Assembly: GCA_021018995.1 (NCBI GenBank)
Contig: CM037585.1
Span: 121,170,331-121,234,330 of the forward strand
Origin: Chloranthus sessilifolius
Taxonomy: Eukaryota; Streptophyta; Magnoliopsida; Chloranthales; Chloranthaceae
Length of the DNA stretch: 64,000 nt
Direction of reading: 5' to 3'
In this document: piece after piece, positions 10,961 to 22,546 of the stretch
How the letters are laid out: every line of letters begins with the position of its first letter
Numbering within the stretch: position 1 is the stretch's first letter
The notes under the pieces: model-generated
Told to the model about the DNA's origin: nothing
The model's input: only the letters and a program-made list of their open reading frames with translations
The model's database searches: none
Made by a program: the position numbers and the translations under genes

Positions 10961-11263
10961 TTCTTGGTGTCACAGACGTACCCATTTTTCACAAAGCTTT
11001 TCATAGTTAAAACTATTTTAATTCTGATAATTATATCACTACATACATGCTCTTGAAATTAAAGTACATGTTCAAGGTGTTCCCTACCTCAATTCTCTGA
11101 AGGTCCAAGCATCGAGGTCCCACGCAGCTCCTTGTGCTCGTTTTCACACGTACCACCTATGGTACATCATAACACATGCAATACATTACTAAAGATGTAA
11201 TGAAGATGGTCCTGGACCCTCCATGAATCTCAAAGAACACTTAGAAAGTTAAGTAAAACTGTC

Positions 11264-11662
11264 AAAGTCGATTAATCGATTCTCAAAATCGATTAATCGA
11301 GATTCAAATTCGATTAATCGATCCCAAATCGATTAATCGAATTCTCCAACATAATGAAGTCGATTCTCAAATCGAGTGGTCGAAAGTCTGAAATTGATTA
11401 GTCGATCGTAAATCGATTAATCGAATTCCAAAATCGATTAATCTATTTCCCAACTCGATTAGTCGATTTCTCCAGGTCTCTTTTCTCCAGCCACTGGAGG
11501 TACCCAGTCGATTAGTTGATTTTCAAATCGACTAATCGAAATCCAAATCGATTAGTCGAAATACAATTCGATTAATCAAAATCAGGCTTTCATGAATTTT
11601 CAACTTCCAAGCCAAAATCGATTAATCGAACTCTAATTTCGATTAATCGATTTGGCCAGATT
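11264..11662. promoter_or_regulatory. TCGATTAATCGA palindrome array in E1 5' LTR
   Basis: Same array as 750-1230 but shorter by about 80 bp: several units present in the 3' LTR are missing after the first copy. The loss ends inside repeat units, which suggests slippage or template switching. Confidence 0.85.
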
Positions 11663-12232
11663 TAGCCCCCTTCCGGGTTGTTCTTCCAAATCTTTCTCCT
11701 TTCTTTTCTATGCCTTTAATCTACCCATTTTAAACTATATTGACTGGATCTTAACCATCATACATCTATGCCTTAACTTTAATTTAAAACTTACCTAAAG
11801 AATCCCCTCAAGGAATTTATTTGTTGGGTTTGATGGCCAGGGTTCCATCATTGCTTCACGATCCCAATCGCTTTGAATCCGTCAATGAATACTCTAATTA
11901 GTCCTTTAATTTGCATTCACTTCTTCCTCAATAACTCCTCTTTACTCCTCTCTCTCTCCTCTTAACTCTCTCTTCAACAATCAAAGCAAAAGAAATTAGG
12001 GTTATTAAAACCCTTTTATTCTCTCTCCTGCCTTGTGTGTTAAACACATACACCAGAGATAGGTGTATGTAGTCCTAAACCAACAACATTCACTACACTT
12101 AAGTCACCTTTGCATCACGTCAGTTCATCCCTCCATGAATTCTAAGTTTGACCATCACTTGGTCAAATCTATGATCAATCGGGCACGGATCCCGAGGTCA
12201 AAGTCAAATGGTCAACTTTTCGAGATATTACA

Positions 12233-12793
12233 ATATGAAAAGGGGAGAGATAGGAAAATCCCCCCAAACCTACATAAAAATTACCAAGCTATCCAAGCAT
12301 ACTCACCACAAAAAAAAAATGTCAACAATATAAAGGAAATTATCAAAATTAATAAAATGCTACTCGAATAATACTATCAAAACCATAATCAATCATAAAA
12401 ATGAGTGTATCTAAGCTTTTGTTTTTTTTTTTTTTTTTGAAAGGGAATTAAAATTAATCTACAAGTTGTAAACACAATCCGAGTCCACCAGGATCCCAAA
12501 TTTGGATGAAATTTTTTTTAAGAATGACCATTGATTTATTTAATAGTCCCTGCATTTCTCTTATCAGGGACTTGACTACAGCCCCATGCTGTGCCCACGT
12601 TTCATCACTATGATCCCTCTCTGACCTTCCAATTCCTACCCTGTACTTGACATTCCCAAAACTACACTCTAGATTCAAATCCATTAATCATTTTTCGGCA
12701 TTCTGTTGATTATCTATGTATTCAATGAATGGACAACAGATTTGAAATTCCTCTTTCTCCCCCAAATCGAATTCACACTCATTGAAAAAGTTT
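12233..12793. other. Older flanking DNA, possible 3' end of a LINE on minus
   Basis: This stretch lies between E1 and E2. It has a run of about 18 T at 12421-12438, followed on the right by non-LTR sequence with a 76-codon minus-strand frame (12454-12684) that I do not recognise. A poly-A tail on the minus strand next to coding-like DNA fits the 3' end of a 5'-truncated LINE cut by E2, but nothing diagnostic (RT or endonuclease) is visible. Confidence 0.3.
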
Positions 12794-15156
12794 TGTGATA
12801 GCCCAGATTTCGGCACTCCGAAACCCATGCCATCGACACGTCCCTCGAGGCCGTGCCCCTCATGTACATGCACAAAACATTTGGTATATCCACGCAACTA
12901 GAAAGTAAAATATATACTAACTAACAAATACAAAACTAAAACTCCACTTCTATAAGGATAAAGCTAAATATGAAGCTCAAAAGATAATTCTAATCTTATG
13001 CCACTACATGAGCAAAAGAACTAACCCGAACCATCGATGATGAAACAGCCGTCACTCCAGATGGTTCACCAAAAGAATATCCCACAAGATATTATATTAG
13101 CTTATATAAAAGGTTGGACATACCAAGCTGTACAATTCTCTCTCAAAACAAATCAAAGTATGTAGAAGGTCCTCTAAATGAAATCCTCAGGAGGGGGCTC
13201 TGACTCCTCCCCAGGCACGTAATCCGAATCCTCCGGATCTACGTCTTCCGAAGCAGCAGCAGCAGCAGCTAACACTAGACTTGTGGCGTATAGTCAAAGA
13301 AATGAGCTACATCATAGCTCAATAAGGAAACAATCGAATGAATGTATAAGTCTATCTTACTCACATATATTCCATGATATTAGAAACATGATTTATCAAT
13401 AAAAGATAGCTAGAAAACAATTTAAGTTACTGAAAGTATGAACTAAATGCATCTGTTACTCTATATGTATTAACTTGTTTTCAATTTTATTCTCTTAGGT
13501 CAGAAGATCTGTCTTGAAACTTAAGTCAACTTAAATAATCCTCGAGCAATATAGCATCGAGCCCCTATGGGATACCCACCATCGTTGTCTAATTGAACTA
13601 TATTTCAATATAACATAACTCAAGTCCCTTTCTCATAGGCGATGGGACACATTATTCATATACATTCCTGAGATGTCTTACTGGTGTACTGATTAGTTGT
13701 CATACCGGTCACGGATATTTTACCGAGTCAGTCACGAGTATACCTCCGCGTCGGTGGGATATTCTACGAACCTTAAATCAATTGTACAAAATATATAATT
13801 TATCACCGTGTGGTTGTGCTAATTATAATATTCAAAGTTTGTTCAAGGCTCATTCTCATGATTTCTCATTTGGCTATACATCCTTGGGATGTCACATACT
13901 TATATGCATCACCTAGATGCTCACATCTCATATACATCCTTGGGATGTCATACACTTACAAGCTTACTGGTTTCTTACTTAGTGTACGCACACGCACACA
14001 CACCTCTTTAATTCACATGCTTTAGTTCAATTTCGACTAACAAGCAATTAACTATGCTCTTAATACATATATGTACATATCACATCACCACATACATGAT
14101 TTCGTAATCAAGGGTACATGTTCAGAGTATTCCCTACCTCAAAGCAAAGCCATCACTCAATCACATCAACATCACATAAGGGTCAAGCGTAACAACCATA
14201 CCTCAAACCTACATTGCATGAATCAAAATTCTCTTAGAAAAGTTCACAAGGATCTAGAAAACATAACTCCAAAGAACAAATTAAAATAAAACAAACATCT
14301 ATGCTAGACCTCGCGCGAGTGAGTACTTATCCTCGTGTGAGCGAGTACTGTCCTCGCGCGAGCGATTACTCACCCTCGCTCGACCGATTATAACTTGCGC
14401 GAGCGACCACTTGTCCTCTCACGAGTAATCACTCACACTTGCCCGAGCGATTTTAATCGAGGTCACCTGAAGCTCACGCAAGCGAGAACATAACTTATTT
14501 TCTCTCTATAACCGCGCACGCAAGGAACAACTACCTATATAGCTTAAGCTTCTCGAGAACTCTAACCTTACCCTTTTTAAAACTACATTTAATACACCAA
14601 CAAACTCATCATAAATACATCAATTAATGATCATAATTAACTAAATACATACCACAAATACTAGATTTCCCATTGATTTGGTCCATGATCTTCTCAACAA
14701 AAAAAGGTTTCAAAACCCTTTTCTCCAACTCCCCTTTAGATTAAATTCTCAGCTCAAAACCCTTAGATCTTCTTCAAGGGTTTCACCACACCTTCCTCAT
14801 CTCATAAATTTAACATCCATAAAGTAGATCTTATCTTTGGATCAAAAGAAAAACACTATCTCTAAATTTCTCTACAACTCAAACCCTCTTTCTTCTCATT
14901 CTCTATTTCACTCTGTCTCTTTACTCAAGAAAAAAGGATACCCGTATGGGACTCCTCCCCCTTTTCTCTAACTTGTAAGGAGCTAGTGTGTTACACACAC
15001 ACCCATTTAATATGTTTCATATTACTTACTCCTATGTACAACACATACACTTAAAAGTGTATAAGGCAAGTGTGGTTTCCTTGTGACCCACAAACACGCA
15101 AGCACAGTGCACGTCGCACATGACCTACACTGTTCCCAAAAACCAGGGTTATTACA
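12794..15156 (-). repeat. 3' LTR of E2
   Basis: 2363 bp, TG...CA. The left end (TGTGATAGCCCAGATTTCGG) matches the ends of the E1, E3, E4 and E5 LTRs. The right end ATTACA gives TGTAATAAC on the minus strand. The five bases before it (AGTTT) would be one target duplicate; the other was lost with the 5' half. Confidence 0.88.
14305..14490. promoter_or_regulatory. CTCGCGCGAG palindrome array in E2 LTR
   Basis: Repeats of CTCGCGCGAG and near variants (CTCGTGTGAGCGA, CTTGCGCGAGCGA) lie where E1 carries TCGATTAATCGA. The same word recurs at 17523-17640 upstream of the E2 aORF. Confidence 0.75.
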
Positions 15157-16005
15157 TTCATCTCTCCTTATAAAATTTTTGTCCTAAAAAACTGACAAGA
15201 TACAACACCAAACTAAACTACACATAGATAACAATGATAGCCATGAAAATTATTATCAGGTAGGCATTCACACCATGATAACAATGATAGCCATGAAAAG
15301 AAACCATTTGGTGTCCAATAGGTTACCTATTTAGTCCAGTCATCTAATCAAGCAATTGGTCATAAGTGACCCACAATCAAACCTGCATTAAAGCAAAAAC
15401 ACAATCTATATCTCACTATAACAAACTACATAGTACCCATTCCCCACCAACATGACAATCACACGTAGTGATTATCCATTTTCTCGTGTGAGTACCACCT
15501 ACCATAAAAACTTTCTTAATGGATTGCATTGAATGCAAAAGCAGTCAAGCATGACTACTCATTACTATGAGTACCTGCATGATAAACACTACACACAACC
15601 ACACATACCTGCAGGACAGGTTGATTCATTCTGAAGAAACTATTTCCATACACATTACGCCATTCTTACTTAAACCATGTCTCCAGTGACACACCATTCA
15701 TATTGCAACAATCATACACCATTCTCATAATGACAATGACATAATTCGAAATAGAATCACCATTCTTACTTAAACATTCAAGTTGAACCATTTAGATAAT
15801 AATGAAAAGAGCATACACATAGAACCATCAATGTATCTATTAATAAAATTGTGACAACCATGTCACCATAGTTTGAATGATCTCCATCCCCACATTTTCA
15901 TCAAAATTTCTATAGACATTACATTTACATTTTCAAAAGAGTTTGCATTTGCATTTAACATTTTCAAAAAGAATTTAACTTGGCGATGACGACCTAGTCG
16001 TCACC
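15157..16005 (-). other. E2 degenerate PPT and long 3' UTR
   Basis: 15157-15176 is a decayed polypurine tract (AAGGAGAGATGAA on minus). The rest has no gene. It contains a direct repeat, AACAATGATAGCCATGAAAA, at about 15229 and 15281, and a second repeated phrase (CATTCTTACTTAAAC) near 15661 and 15762. Confidence 0.55.
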
Positions 16006-17311
16006 CTACTCGTACTCCTCGTCATCTTCATCAGAGTTGGAAATAGAGTCATCGTCCTCCTCCTCCTCATCGTCACCATCATCATCAACCTCCTCCCCGA
16101 CAGCCCCCTCCTCGGTCGTCTCTCTAGTAGCAGCACCCGAGCTAGATGAACCAAATATGGCACCCCGAAACACATCTACGCATTCCCACAGACATACCCC
16201 CTCCTCGGTATGTTTGTGGGAATACGTGGGCCATAAGATCTATATGAAGTACCTCCTGAAACTTTTGGTGCAATCTAATCTCCCTCCCCTGTAGAAGGAT
16301 ATCACGCATCATGTTGTCATCAATGGTAGGGAAGGACTATGAAGACGAAGTGGATGGAGCGGCTGGGGCGGGTGGTGGTAGTGGTTGAGTCCCCTGCCGT
16401 GCGACCTGACTATCCCTCTTCCTCTTTTGACTGGTTTGTAGGCTCTATAAGTTTCTAGTTAAATCGTGGGTGATGATTGGAATGATGTTGTTTGTTAGTA
16501 TGGGCTCATCCCCTCGAATCTCAAAACCCTCTTTTCCATGGCATAAGTCAAAGAGTCTTGAAATCAGGCGGGCGTAGGATAGGAGATTTATGGGTGGAGG
16601 GACGACACCCCTCACATTCCTTTTATAGGCATGCATAATGCCCTTCATAGCCACCCTAGGGGCGTTAAACCACTTGTTGTGAAAGGCGGAGTGTAAAGCT
16701 CTTAAAAATGGCCCACGACACTCCTGCTTGTGGCCGATCAGGTATAAATTTTTCTTAAAAATAATGTCTAAAGGTCACATATGTGGCGGCAACTGGGACC
16801 TAGTGATAGATTATCCCGAGGCAGTATTGCCGCCAGTAATGTCAGCGATAATAGTCTGAAATTATACTTCGGGGGCAAAAGGGGGTTGTGAAAGCGGGTC
16901 CTAGATGAAGGTGTGAGGGCAGTTCATGGTGATGGCAATGTCAGCATCGCCAAAAGCAAACGCCTTTCCATCTACCTCAACGACGAGAGTGGTTTCGTCG
17001 TTAATCATTTTAAGGGTCTCATAAAATAGTTTAACAATCCTCGGATATTACCGAGCTTTAAACGGTTGCAACAATGGTTTCAAACCATTAATGCCAAGAT
17101 AGTCCGAAGTCCATTTGGTGGACGTAGGATCCCGAAAGAAACTTTCATGTATTTCCCACTCGGGCTCAAAAATTTTGGCCCCCACCAATCATTGGGTCGG
17201 TGTAGACGATTGAGGTGGTGGAGGTGGTGCTTATGGTGCCTTGTTATGAGAAGACGGCGGTTGAATCGCTATCTTCTTCCTAGGTTGAAGGTTAGGGCTT
17301 CTAGAAGCCAT
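16006..17311 (-). pseudogene. E2 aORF, broken, with acidic tail
   Basis: Opens at ATG 17311 (MASRSPNLQPRKK...). The following frame shows equivalents of the E1 motifs: IVKLFYETLKMINDETT, VDGKAFAFGDADI, IIFKKNLYLIGHK, FHNKWFNAPRVAMKGIM and LLSYARLISRLF. It ends in a D/E-rich tail (about 20 of 27 residues acidic) before TAG 16006-16008. The E1/E4 copies end in a coiled VLARMEANN region instead. Several stops and at least one frameshift break it. Homology to E1's aORF rests on order, spacing and motif shape, not on high identity. Confidence 0.6.
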
Positions 17312-17509
17312 CACAAGTTGTTTCAAATCAAATCAACAAAAATAAAGATAAACAAGGGTAGAAATCACCTTTTTAAGCACTTCTATCGGTTCGGATTCGT
17401 GAAAAACAAGTTGAAATTGGAGGTGTGAAGCCCTTGAATGCGAATCCCAAACCCTAGTGCTCTAAAACCCTCGATCGAGCAAAAGAAATGGGTGAAAAAT
17501 AGTGGACGC

Positions 17510-17521
17510 CCATATATATAT
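17510..17521 (-). promoter_or_regulatory. TATA box of the E2 aORF
   Basis: ATATATATATGG on the minus strand, about 200 nt upstream of ATG 17311 and directly downstream of the CTCGCGCGAG array, as in E1. Confidence 0.55.
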
Positions 17522-17522
17522 T

Positions 17523-17640
17523 CAGGTCCTCGCGCGAGCAATTTAAGTCCTCGTGTGAGCAATCACAGAACTATTCTAGCGCTCGATTTGCATAAGGCTC
17601 GCGCAAGCGAGCTTAAGTCATCGCCCGAGCAAGCCCAGAA
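17523..17640. promoter_or_regulatory. CTCGCGCGAG palindrome array upstream of E2 aORF
   Basis: Contains CTCGCGCGAGCAA, CTCGTGTGAGCAA, GCTCGCGCAAGCGAGC and CATCGCCCGAGC. This is the same word family as the E2 LTR array, with no run of TCGATTAATCGA copies. Confidence 0.7.
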
Positions 17641-17835
17641 ACATCTTCTAGCTCAATTTCTTATCTACTTTCACATTTTTGTGGTGTTGGCATCTGATTT
17701 TGTGTATTATAAAAGTTTCCTTTATAAAAATTCCTTTAGTTATGCAATCACCAACCATAATTAACACTCTTTCGCAAAAATAAAACTTTGATTTAGATAG
17801 CATCATTTCTTACAAATTCAAACAAGCCATGCGAT

Positions 17836-18180
17836 CTAGCTTTCCTCAAACAGCTTCGGATATTGTTCTCTCACATCCACTTTACGTTCTCAAGTTGCTT
17901 CTTCGGCCGGATGGTTCTTCCACCTGACAAGTACTAAAGGAATCACTTTCGTGCATAAAACTTGCTCTTTTCTATCCAATATTTGGGCCGCTTCTTCTAT
18001 CATGGTCATGTCTTCGTGCATTTCGATCGGCTGACCTCCTAAGATATGTGTAGGGTTATTTATGTACTTTTGGAGTATGGATACATGAAATATGTTATTT
18101 ACCTGATTAAACAACGGAAGTAATCCAATGCGATAAGTGACCTCGCTAACTCGACCCAAAACCTCAAAGGGTCCAAGGTA
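17836..18180 (-). pseudogene. E2 integrase tail and chromodomain, truncated
   Basis: Contains LGPFEVLGRVSEV, TYRIGLLPLFNQV, VLVRWKNHPAEEAT and QYPKLFEES. TGA replaces Trp in EATWE. The match to other E elements breaks exactly after the GGTCCAAGGTA word (plus strand), where T1 leader begins. Confidence 0.8.
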
Positions 18181-18182
18181 AG

Positions 18183-18257
18183 TGTGCAATAGTGGGAATC
18201 GAGATGATCCCGTCGTGACGATGCACTCTCTAACGAAAATATCATATAGAGTCGCCA
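18183..18257 (-). other. Tat-type PBS and leader stub left of the T1 LTR
   Basis: TGGCGACTCT on the minus strand (18248-18257), two bases from the LTR end, matches the start of Tat/Ogre primer sites. About 65 bp of leader then stops at the E2 integrase breakpoint. Confidence 0.6.
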
Positions 18258-18908
18258 CCTGGAGCTTTCGGTGTCCCGGGATACCTAGTTCATTTTTATG
18301 AGCACCTAAGTGCTAAAAATATGACTCTGAATCCGGTCCACACCAAAGGCTCTTGGGTAGGGGCTTCGATTATCGATCGAGAAGGTGTTAGGCACCCGAT
18401 CAACCCGCTTAACGCGGTCTCTACTAATAGCCAAAAATAAAATGAAGTAAAAGAAAATAAAATAGCTTTCTCTTGCCCAAAGGGGCTTAGAATCTTATTT
18501 GTACCCCTCTGTTCCTACCGAAAAGTCGGCGGCGTGACGGCACAAATGGGAGGAGGGAGGGAGTTAGAAAGAGATAGGAGAAGAAAGGGGAGAGCCGGAG
18601 CCCTCGGGCCCTTGTAGCACCGTAGGAGAGCCTTGCATTGGCTTGCTTTGATGAGCTCTTGAAGGCTTTGTATGGTGAAAAGTGGGGTTCTAACTCTTAA
18701 GGCTTGAAGCTAAGAGGTAGGGAAGGGAGGCTAGGGGATCACACACACCTAACCTAAGGGTTTTCTATGAAATGCTAAGGTTTAAAGGAGTTTTGTGAAT
18801 TTTAGAATTTGTATGGGGGTGTCCACCAAAGGGAGAAAGATCTTCTCACTTTAAACTCTTTCTCTCTTAGGTAGAAATTCTCAACCCTTAAGCAAGAGGG
18901 GTGGCTCT

Positions 18909-18918
18909 CTATTTATAG
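18909..18918 (-). promoter_or_regulatory. TATA box of the T1 LTR promoter
   Basis: CTATAAATAG on the minus strand, the usual plant LTR TATA form, about 310 bp downstream of the palindrome triplet. Confidence 0.7.
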
Positions 18919-19230
18919 AGAAAGGGAGGATTAGTGATGGGTTAAAGTCCTAATTGGATTAGCAAATAGGTAATGGGCAATCTAAGATTTCCTAAGGCTT
19001 TTGGAGCCTCGAAATGTGTGGAAAGGTCTTCCAATGATAGATGATGGGGTGAGGCCTTAAGCCACTTAAAGGGGTACAAATAGGCTTCAAAAGGGTGCAA
19101 CAGAACTAGCAAAGTACAACCCAAAGGTCAAGATGGTCAACAAGTCAAACCCCAAACACAAAATTTGGGGCAAAATCCAATAGTTATTATTCATATGCCT
19201 GGAAAAATCCAAACCCCAAACACAAAATTT

Positions 19231-19340
19231 GGGGCAACTATTAGTTGTGCCAAGCATAAAATGAGGGAGAATTGGCCTGGGGTAACTATTAGTTGCGCCA
19301 AGCAAAGTTTATTACTGGCGCAACTATTAGTTGTGCCAAG
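19231..19340. promoter_or_regulatory. T1 palindrome triplet in LTR
   Basis: Three copies of a GCGCAACTATTAGTTGCGC-type palindrome centred at 19241, 19289 and 19327 (spacing 48 and 38). Copies have one or two arm mismatches; the intervening bases differ. Confidence 0.85.
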
Positions 19341-19720
19341 TCCCTAAGGGGGCCCCATGACCTTAACTTTCTGCCCCCGGATTCGGTTTGCCATATCTTT
19401 TGACGTATACCTCCGATTGGGGCGATCCTTGGACCGTTGGAAAGCTGACAACCTCTACTCCTCAATGGTATGAGACTTGATCACAGTAGAGAATCGTAGG
19501 TAGTTCCAATACACCACTCTTCATCCATATCCTGAGAAGGTTAGGTTTAGGGTTTGAAATGGATTCTAAGGGTAGGGATTGGTTTCTAAAGGTTCAGGAT
19601 AGGTCCTTGAGGGATCTAGGGTGATTCCTAAAGGTTCCATACATGCCATCAAAAGCTTGAAATTGCACCTCTCTCAAAAGGTATTTCGATCGGGCCTTAG
19701 GCCAAATTTGGGTGTCTACA

Positions 19721-21410
19721 GAATGCCCTCTTTGGTATCCGATCACTAATGATCGTATGCCAAAGAAAAGAGACATCCGAAGGGGCCCAAGGTAATACTG
19801 ATGGGTCCGCTGCATTCAAAGCAAACTTCAAACATCAGGAGAGTAACACGGTGAGAAAACGAAAGCCCTGGGGTGCCAGGCAAATCATTCGTTTCTCGAG
19901 GTAATCGGTTCCCAAGCGCTTAGCGACATTACTAGGCATAATCGAGGTGGAATGAGTTGTGAAAGCCCAATAGCTAGGAAAAACATTCGCCTCTCGAGTT
20001 GCGAAAGCCCGTTAGTCGAGAAAAATGTCTGCTTCTCAAGATGATTTGAAAGTGATTGATGTTCGAGATTCATTTTGAATGCAACAGCTTCATAAGTAAG
20101 AGGGGTGATCGACCCACATTCAAAGATAGGCGCGAAGTAAACATACGCAAGGCTCCACAGTTTGTGTCCAATCCTTCAAGGCATTTGATGACCTCATTGG
20201 ATTATTTGCGGGTGCCCTGCTGAAAGCAGGGTTCGAGATCTTTGGGCGAACTCGTCGATCCCAAAGTTTATTTAGGATGACCACCCAAGCGAAGTGAATA
20301 GATGTCACAACGTTTTTTGAGAGTACGTGCCATTTTTTGAAAGCATGCCTCACCTCAGTATGACCTAGAGTATCCAGTTTCGACTTCCTTGAATAGATCC
20401 AGCCAAACATTGGGTACCTCCCAAAAGGGGGCATCCAATCCTGGCCTCTGTTGACAATGATCATAATCATCAATTAACTATGCATAATCATACACCCATC
20501 GGGAGCAATAAGCAACAACAAAGGCGATGGAAGCCCCGACCCGAACCCGCCCGAGTATGATTTACGGGGACAAACGACCATCATACGGATACCTAGATGC
20601 ATTATGTACACTTTACAAGGATACTATTTCCCATACAGGTTTTAAGCCTGCAGAAAATAAAAAGGGAAATGATCCCTTCTGAATGCATGGTTGCACATAG
20701 TTTGATTGACACATAATCTCATTCTCAATAGGTTGGTCTCAAAGAATGATTGACCTTCCAACGGAGAATTTGAAGCTTAAGACACTTAAGTTCACATGAA
20801 TCCAAAACAGAGCGCTCATCGCAAAGATTTAGCAGTGGAGTCGACTCGATCGAAACATTGGCTATTTGATCGGGACTGACATTTTTGCTCCTTCCTTGAA
20901 GTAGGATCCAAAATCCAAGGCGTGCCTTAGACATAGGACATTTATTACATTTATTATAGCACAATGGTGTTGCTGATAAAATATCGACATTTTACCGCAT
21001 CAGAATATGCATGTGCGTAGCTCTGTGGGGAATACAGATCTGTTTCTGATATATGTATTATTTTTTTGGATTTTCAAATTATTTTATGTGATTTTTTTTT
21101 TGGAATTTTGAAGTTATTATTTCCTGTGAATTTTTTTGGGATTGTTTTCGGCTTCTCTATGGGAATTCTTCTCTTTTCTTCTTTCTCTCTTTTTTTTTGG
21201 ACTTTTTATATTTCCGATGTAGGACCGAGGTGCTCATCGACCTCGGTCCGCCTTTATTTTGGCACGGCTTCCTCGGCAAGTCGACAGATGATAGAAATGC
21301 CATTCCGGGAGCGCGCTCGTCTACCGAGGGTGATAAAACAAATAAAGAGGAAGGGGGGAACCGGCCCTCCTATCTGGCCCGTACCAGGCCCAAGACCCGG
21401 CCTAAGTACC
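19721..21410. other. T1 non-coding stretch between LTR and accessory gene 1
   Basis: It begins with the PPT-like purine stretch on minus. Short frames are present on both strands but I recognise no protein. It may contain the 3' UTR of the element transcript. Confidence 0.5.
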
Positions 21411-21533
21411 TGGCATAACTAATAGTTGCGCCAGGCCACTAGGGGCCTCAAAATAGCCTGGCGCAACTAATAGTTGCAACAAGCAAAAGGAGGGCAAAAT
21501 TTTTCCTAGCGCAACAATTAGTTGCGCCAGGCT
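21411..21533. promoter_or_regulatory. T1 palindrome triplet upstream of accessory gene 1
   Basis: Three copies centred at 21422, 21470 and 21518, exactly 48 bp apart. The core is AACTAATAGTT or AACAATTAGTT with CTGGCGC-type arms. A weak TTTAAA lies just after (about 21546). Confidence 0.87.
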
Positions 21534-21723
21534 TGGCTGGGGGAATTTAAACAACCCAAGTTCGGGCTGGGGAGCTTTGTTTCGAAATTTTCTCCCCCTC
21601 CTTCTTTGAAACCGAAAACCGCCTCTTCCTAGGGTTTTCTTTTATTTCCTCATTGTTGTTGCCCTGCTTGTGTGGATCGAGTGTCGGCTTACGCTAGATC
21701 AGAGACCCATCTTCTTTCAAAAG

Positions 21724-22546
21724 GTAACCATTAAAACTTACTTCTTTTGATTTCTCTTGCTTTTTCTTATAAATATTGCTATGATCTTGCATTCTTTGAT
21801 GAATAATGGTTTATCTTCATTGTATGCTTGTTTATTGATGATATGTTGGCAATTTTTCATGAATGGTGCCCTATTTTTGTTATTTTGTAGAATTTGTTGG
21901 TGCCTAATGCATATATATATATATATATATTTTATTTTTTTTTGTTTATTTTTATTTGTGTATATAGAATGGACTTTATTTTTGTTGTTTTTTCTTTTTA
22001 TTTTTTTTTATTTTGCATATATTGGATTTTTGGTCTTTTCTTTTTTTGAACACTAAATTAGAAAGAAGAAGGGATTTTAGGTTTCTTTCTTTTGAAAATT
22101 AAGGAAATGATTTTTGACTTCTCTTGAAATTAAGAGAACAAGAGATTTTATTTGTTTGGGAAAACCAACTAAGGCATTTTAATTAATTTTTGGTTGTTTT
22201 TTTTTCTAATAATAAGGATTTTTTGTTGTTTTGTTTATTGTTTTTTATTTTTAGGAGCATAAAAGAAAGGGATTTTTTTTGTTTTGAAACATTAGATTTT
22301 TTATTTTTCTTTTCTTATTTCTTCTTCGCCCCTTTTTTGTTTAAACAAAGTAAAAAGTTTTTTTTTTGTGTTTCTCCTTTTTTTTTTGAAAGAACAAAGC
22401 AAAGTAAAAGGTTTTTTTTTTTTTTTTTAATTTTTTTTTGGAAAGAACAAAGTAAAAGGTATTTTTTTTTATTTTTTTTTGTGAAAGAAACAAAGTTGCA
22501 CGTGTATCTTTGTACTTAACTAGCTGTGATTGCCTTGTTGCCCCAG
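21724..22546 (+). other. Predicted 5' UTR intron of T1 accessory gene 1
   Basis: Donor AAAG|GTAACC at 21723/21724 and acceptor TTGCCCCAG at 22546, one base before ATG 22548. The 823-nt intron is extremely T-rich (runs of 8-16 T at 22340-22480), as plant introns are. Confidence 0.5.

Larger units (their letters stand above)
1..12232 (-). mobile_element. E1: Ty3/Gypsy chromodomain retrotransposon with aORF
   Basis: On the minus strand the order is 5' LTR (9730-12232), initiator-Met-type PBS, gag, intron, protease, RT, RNase H, integrase, chromodomain, internal promoter, aORF, polypurine tract and 3' LTR (1-1802, cut by the window edge). The chromodomain tail, long LTRs of about 2.5 kb and the TGGTATCAGAGC primer site point to a Tekay/Del-like chromovirus; that lineage call is an inference. 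All genes carry stops or frameshifts, so the copy cannot move by itself. Base 12233 onward (ATATG) should be one target-site duplicate; its partner lies outside the window. Confidence 0.92.
9730..12232 (-). repeat. 5' LTR of E1
   Basis: 2503 bp with TG...CA ends: minus-strand start TGTAATATC at 12232, end TGTCACA at 9730. It is flanked by the PBS on the inner side and by ATATG on the outer side. The palindrome array lies at 11264-11662, roughly 570-970 bp into the LTR, and a CATC...GATG hairpin series lies nearer the PBS. I could not identify a convincing TATA box. Confidence 0.93.
12794..18182 (-). mobile_element. E2: divergent E-type retrotransposon, 3' half only
   Basis: From left to right: 3' LTR (12794-15156), degenerate PPT, 3' UTR, aORF remnant, TATA box, palindrome array, and the last part of integrase with chromodomain (17836-18180). 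The integrase stops abruptly at about 18180, where T1 DNA begins. The order matches E1, but the LTR and accessory sequences are strongly diverged. Confidence 0.85.
18260..19720 (-). repeat. T1 LTR
   Basis: 1461 bp with TG...CA ends; the minus-strand start TGTAGACACCCAAATTTGG is typical of Tat-type LTRs. It has a PPT-like purine stretch (CAAAGAGGGCATTC) on its right and a PBS on its left. A canonical TATA box lies at 18909-18918 and the palindrome triplet at 19231-19340 in the inferred U3. Confidence 0.8.

Noticed and set aside
16037-16294. Ser-rich plus-strand frame
   Set aside because: It is the antisense shadow of the D/E-rich tail of the E2 aORF.
22190-22500. Phe-rich protein on plus strand
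   Set aside because: Frame made by T-runs inside a predicted 5' UTR intron.
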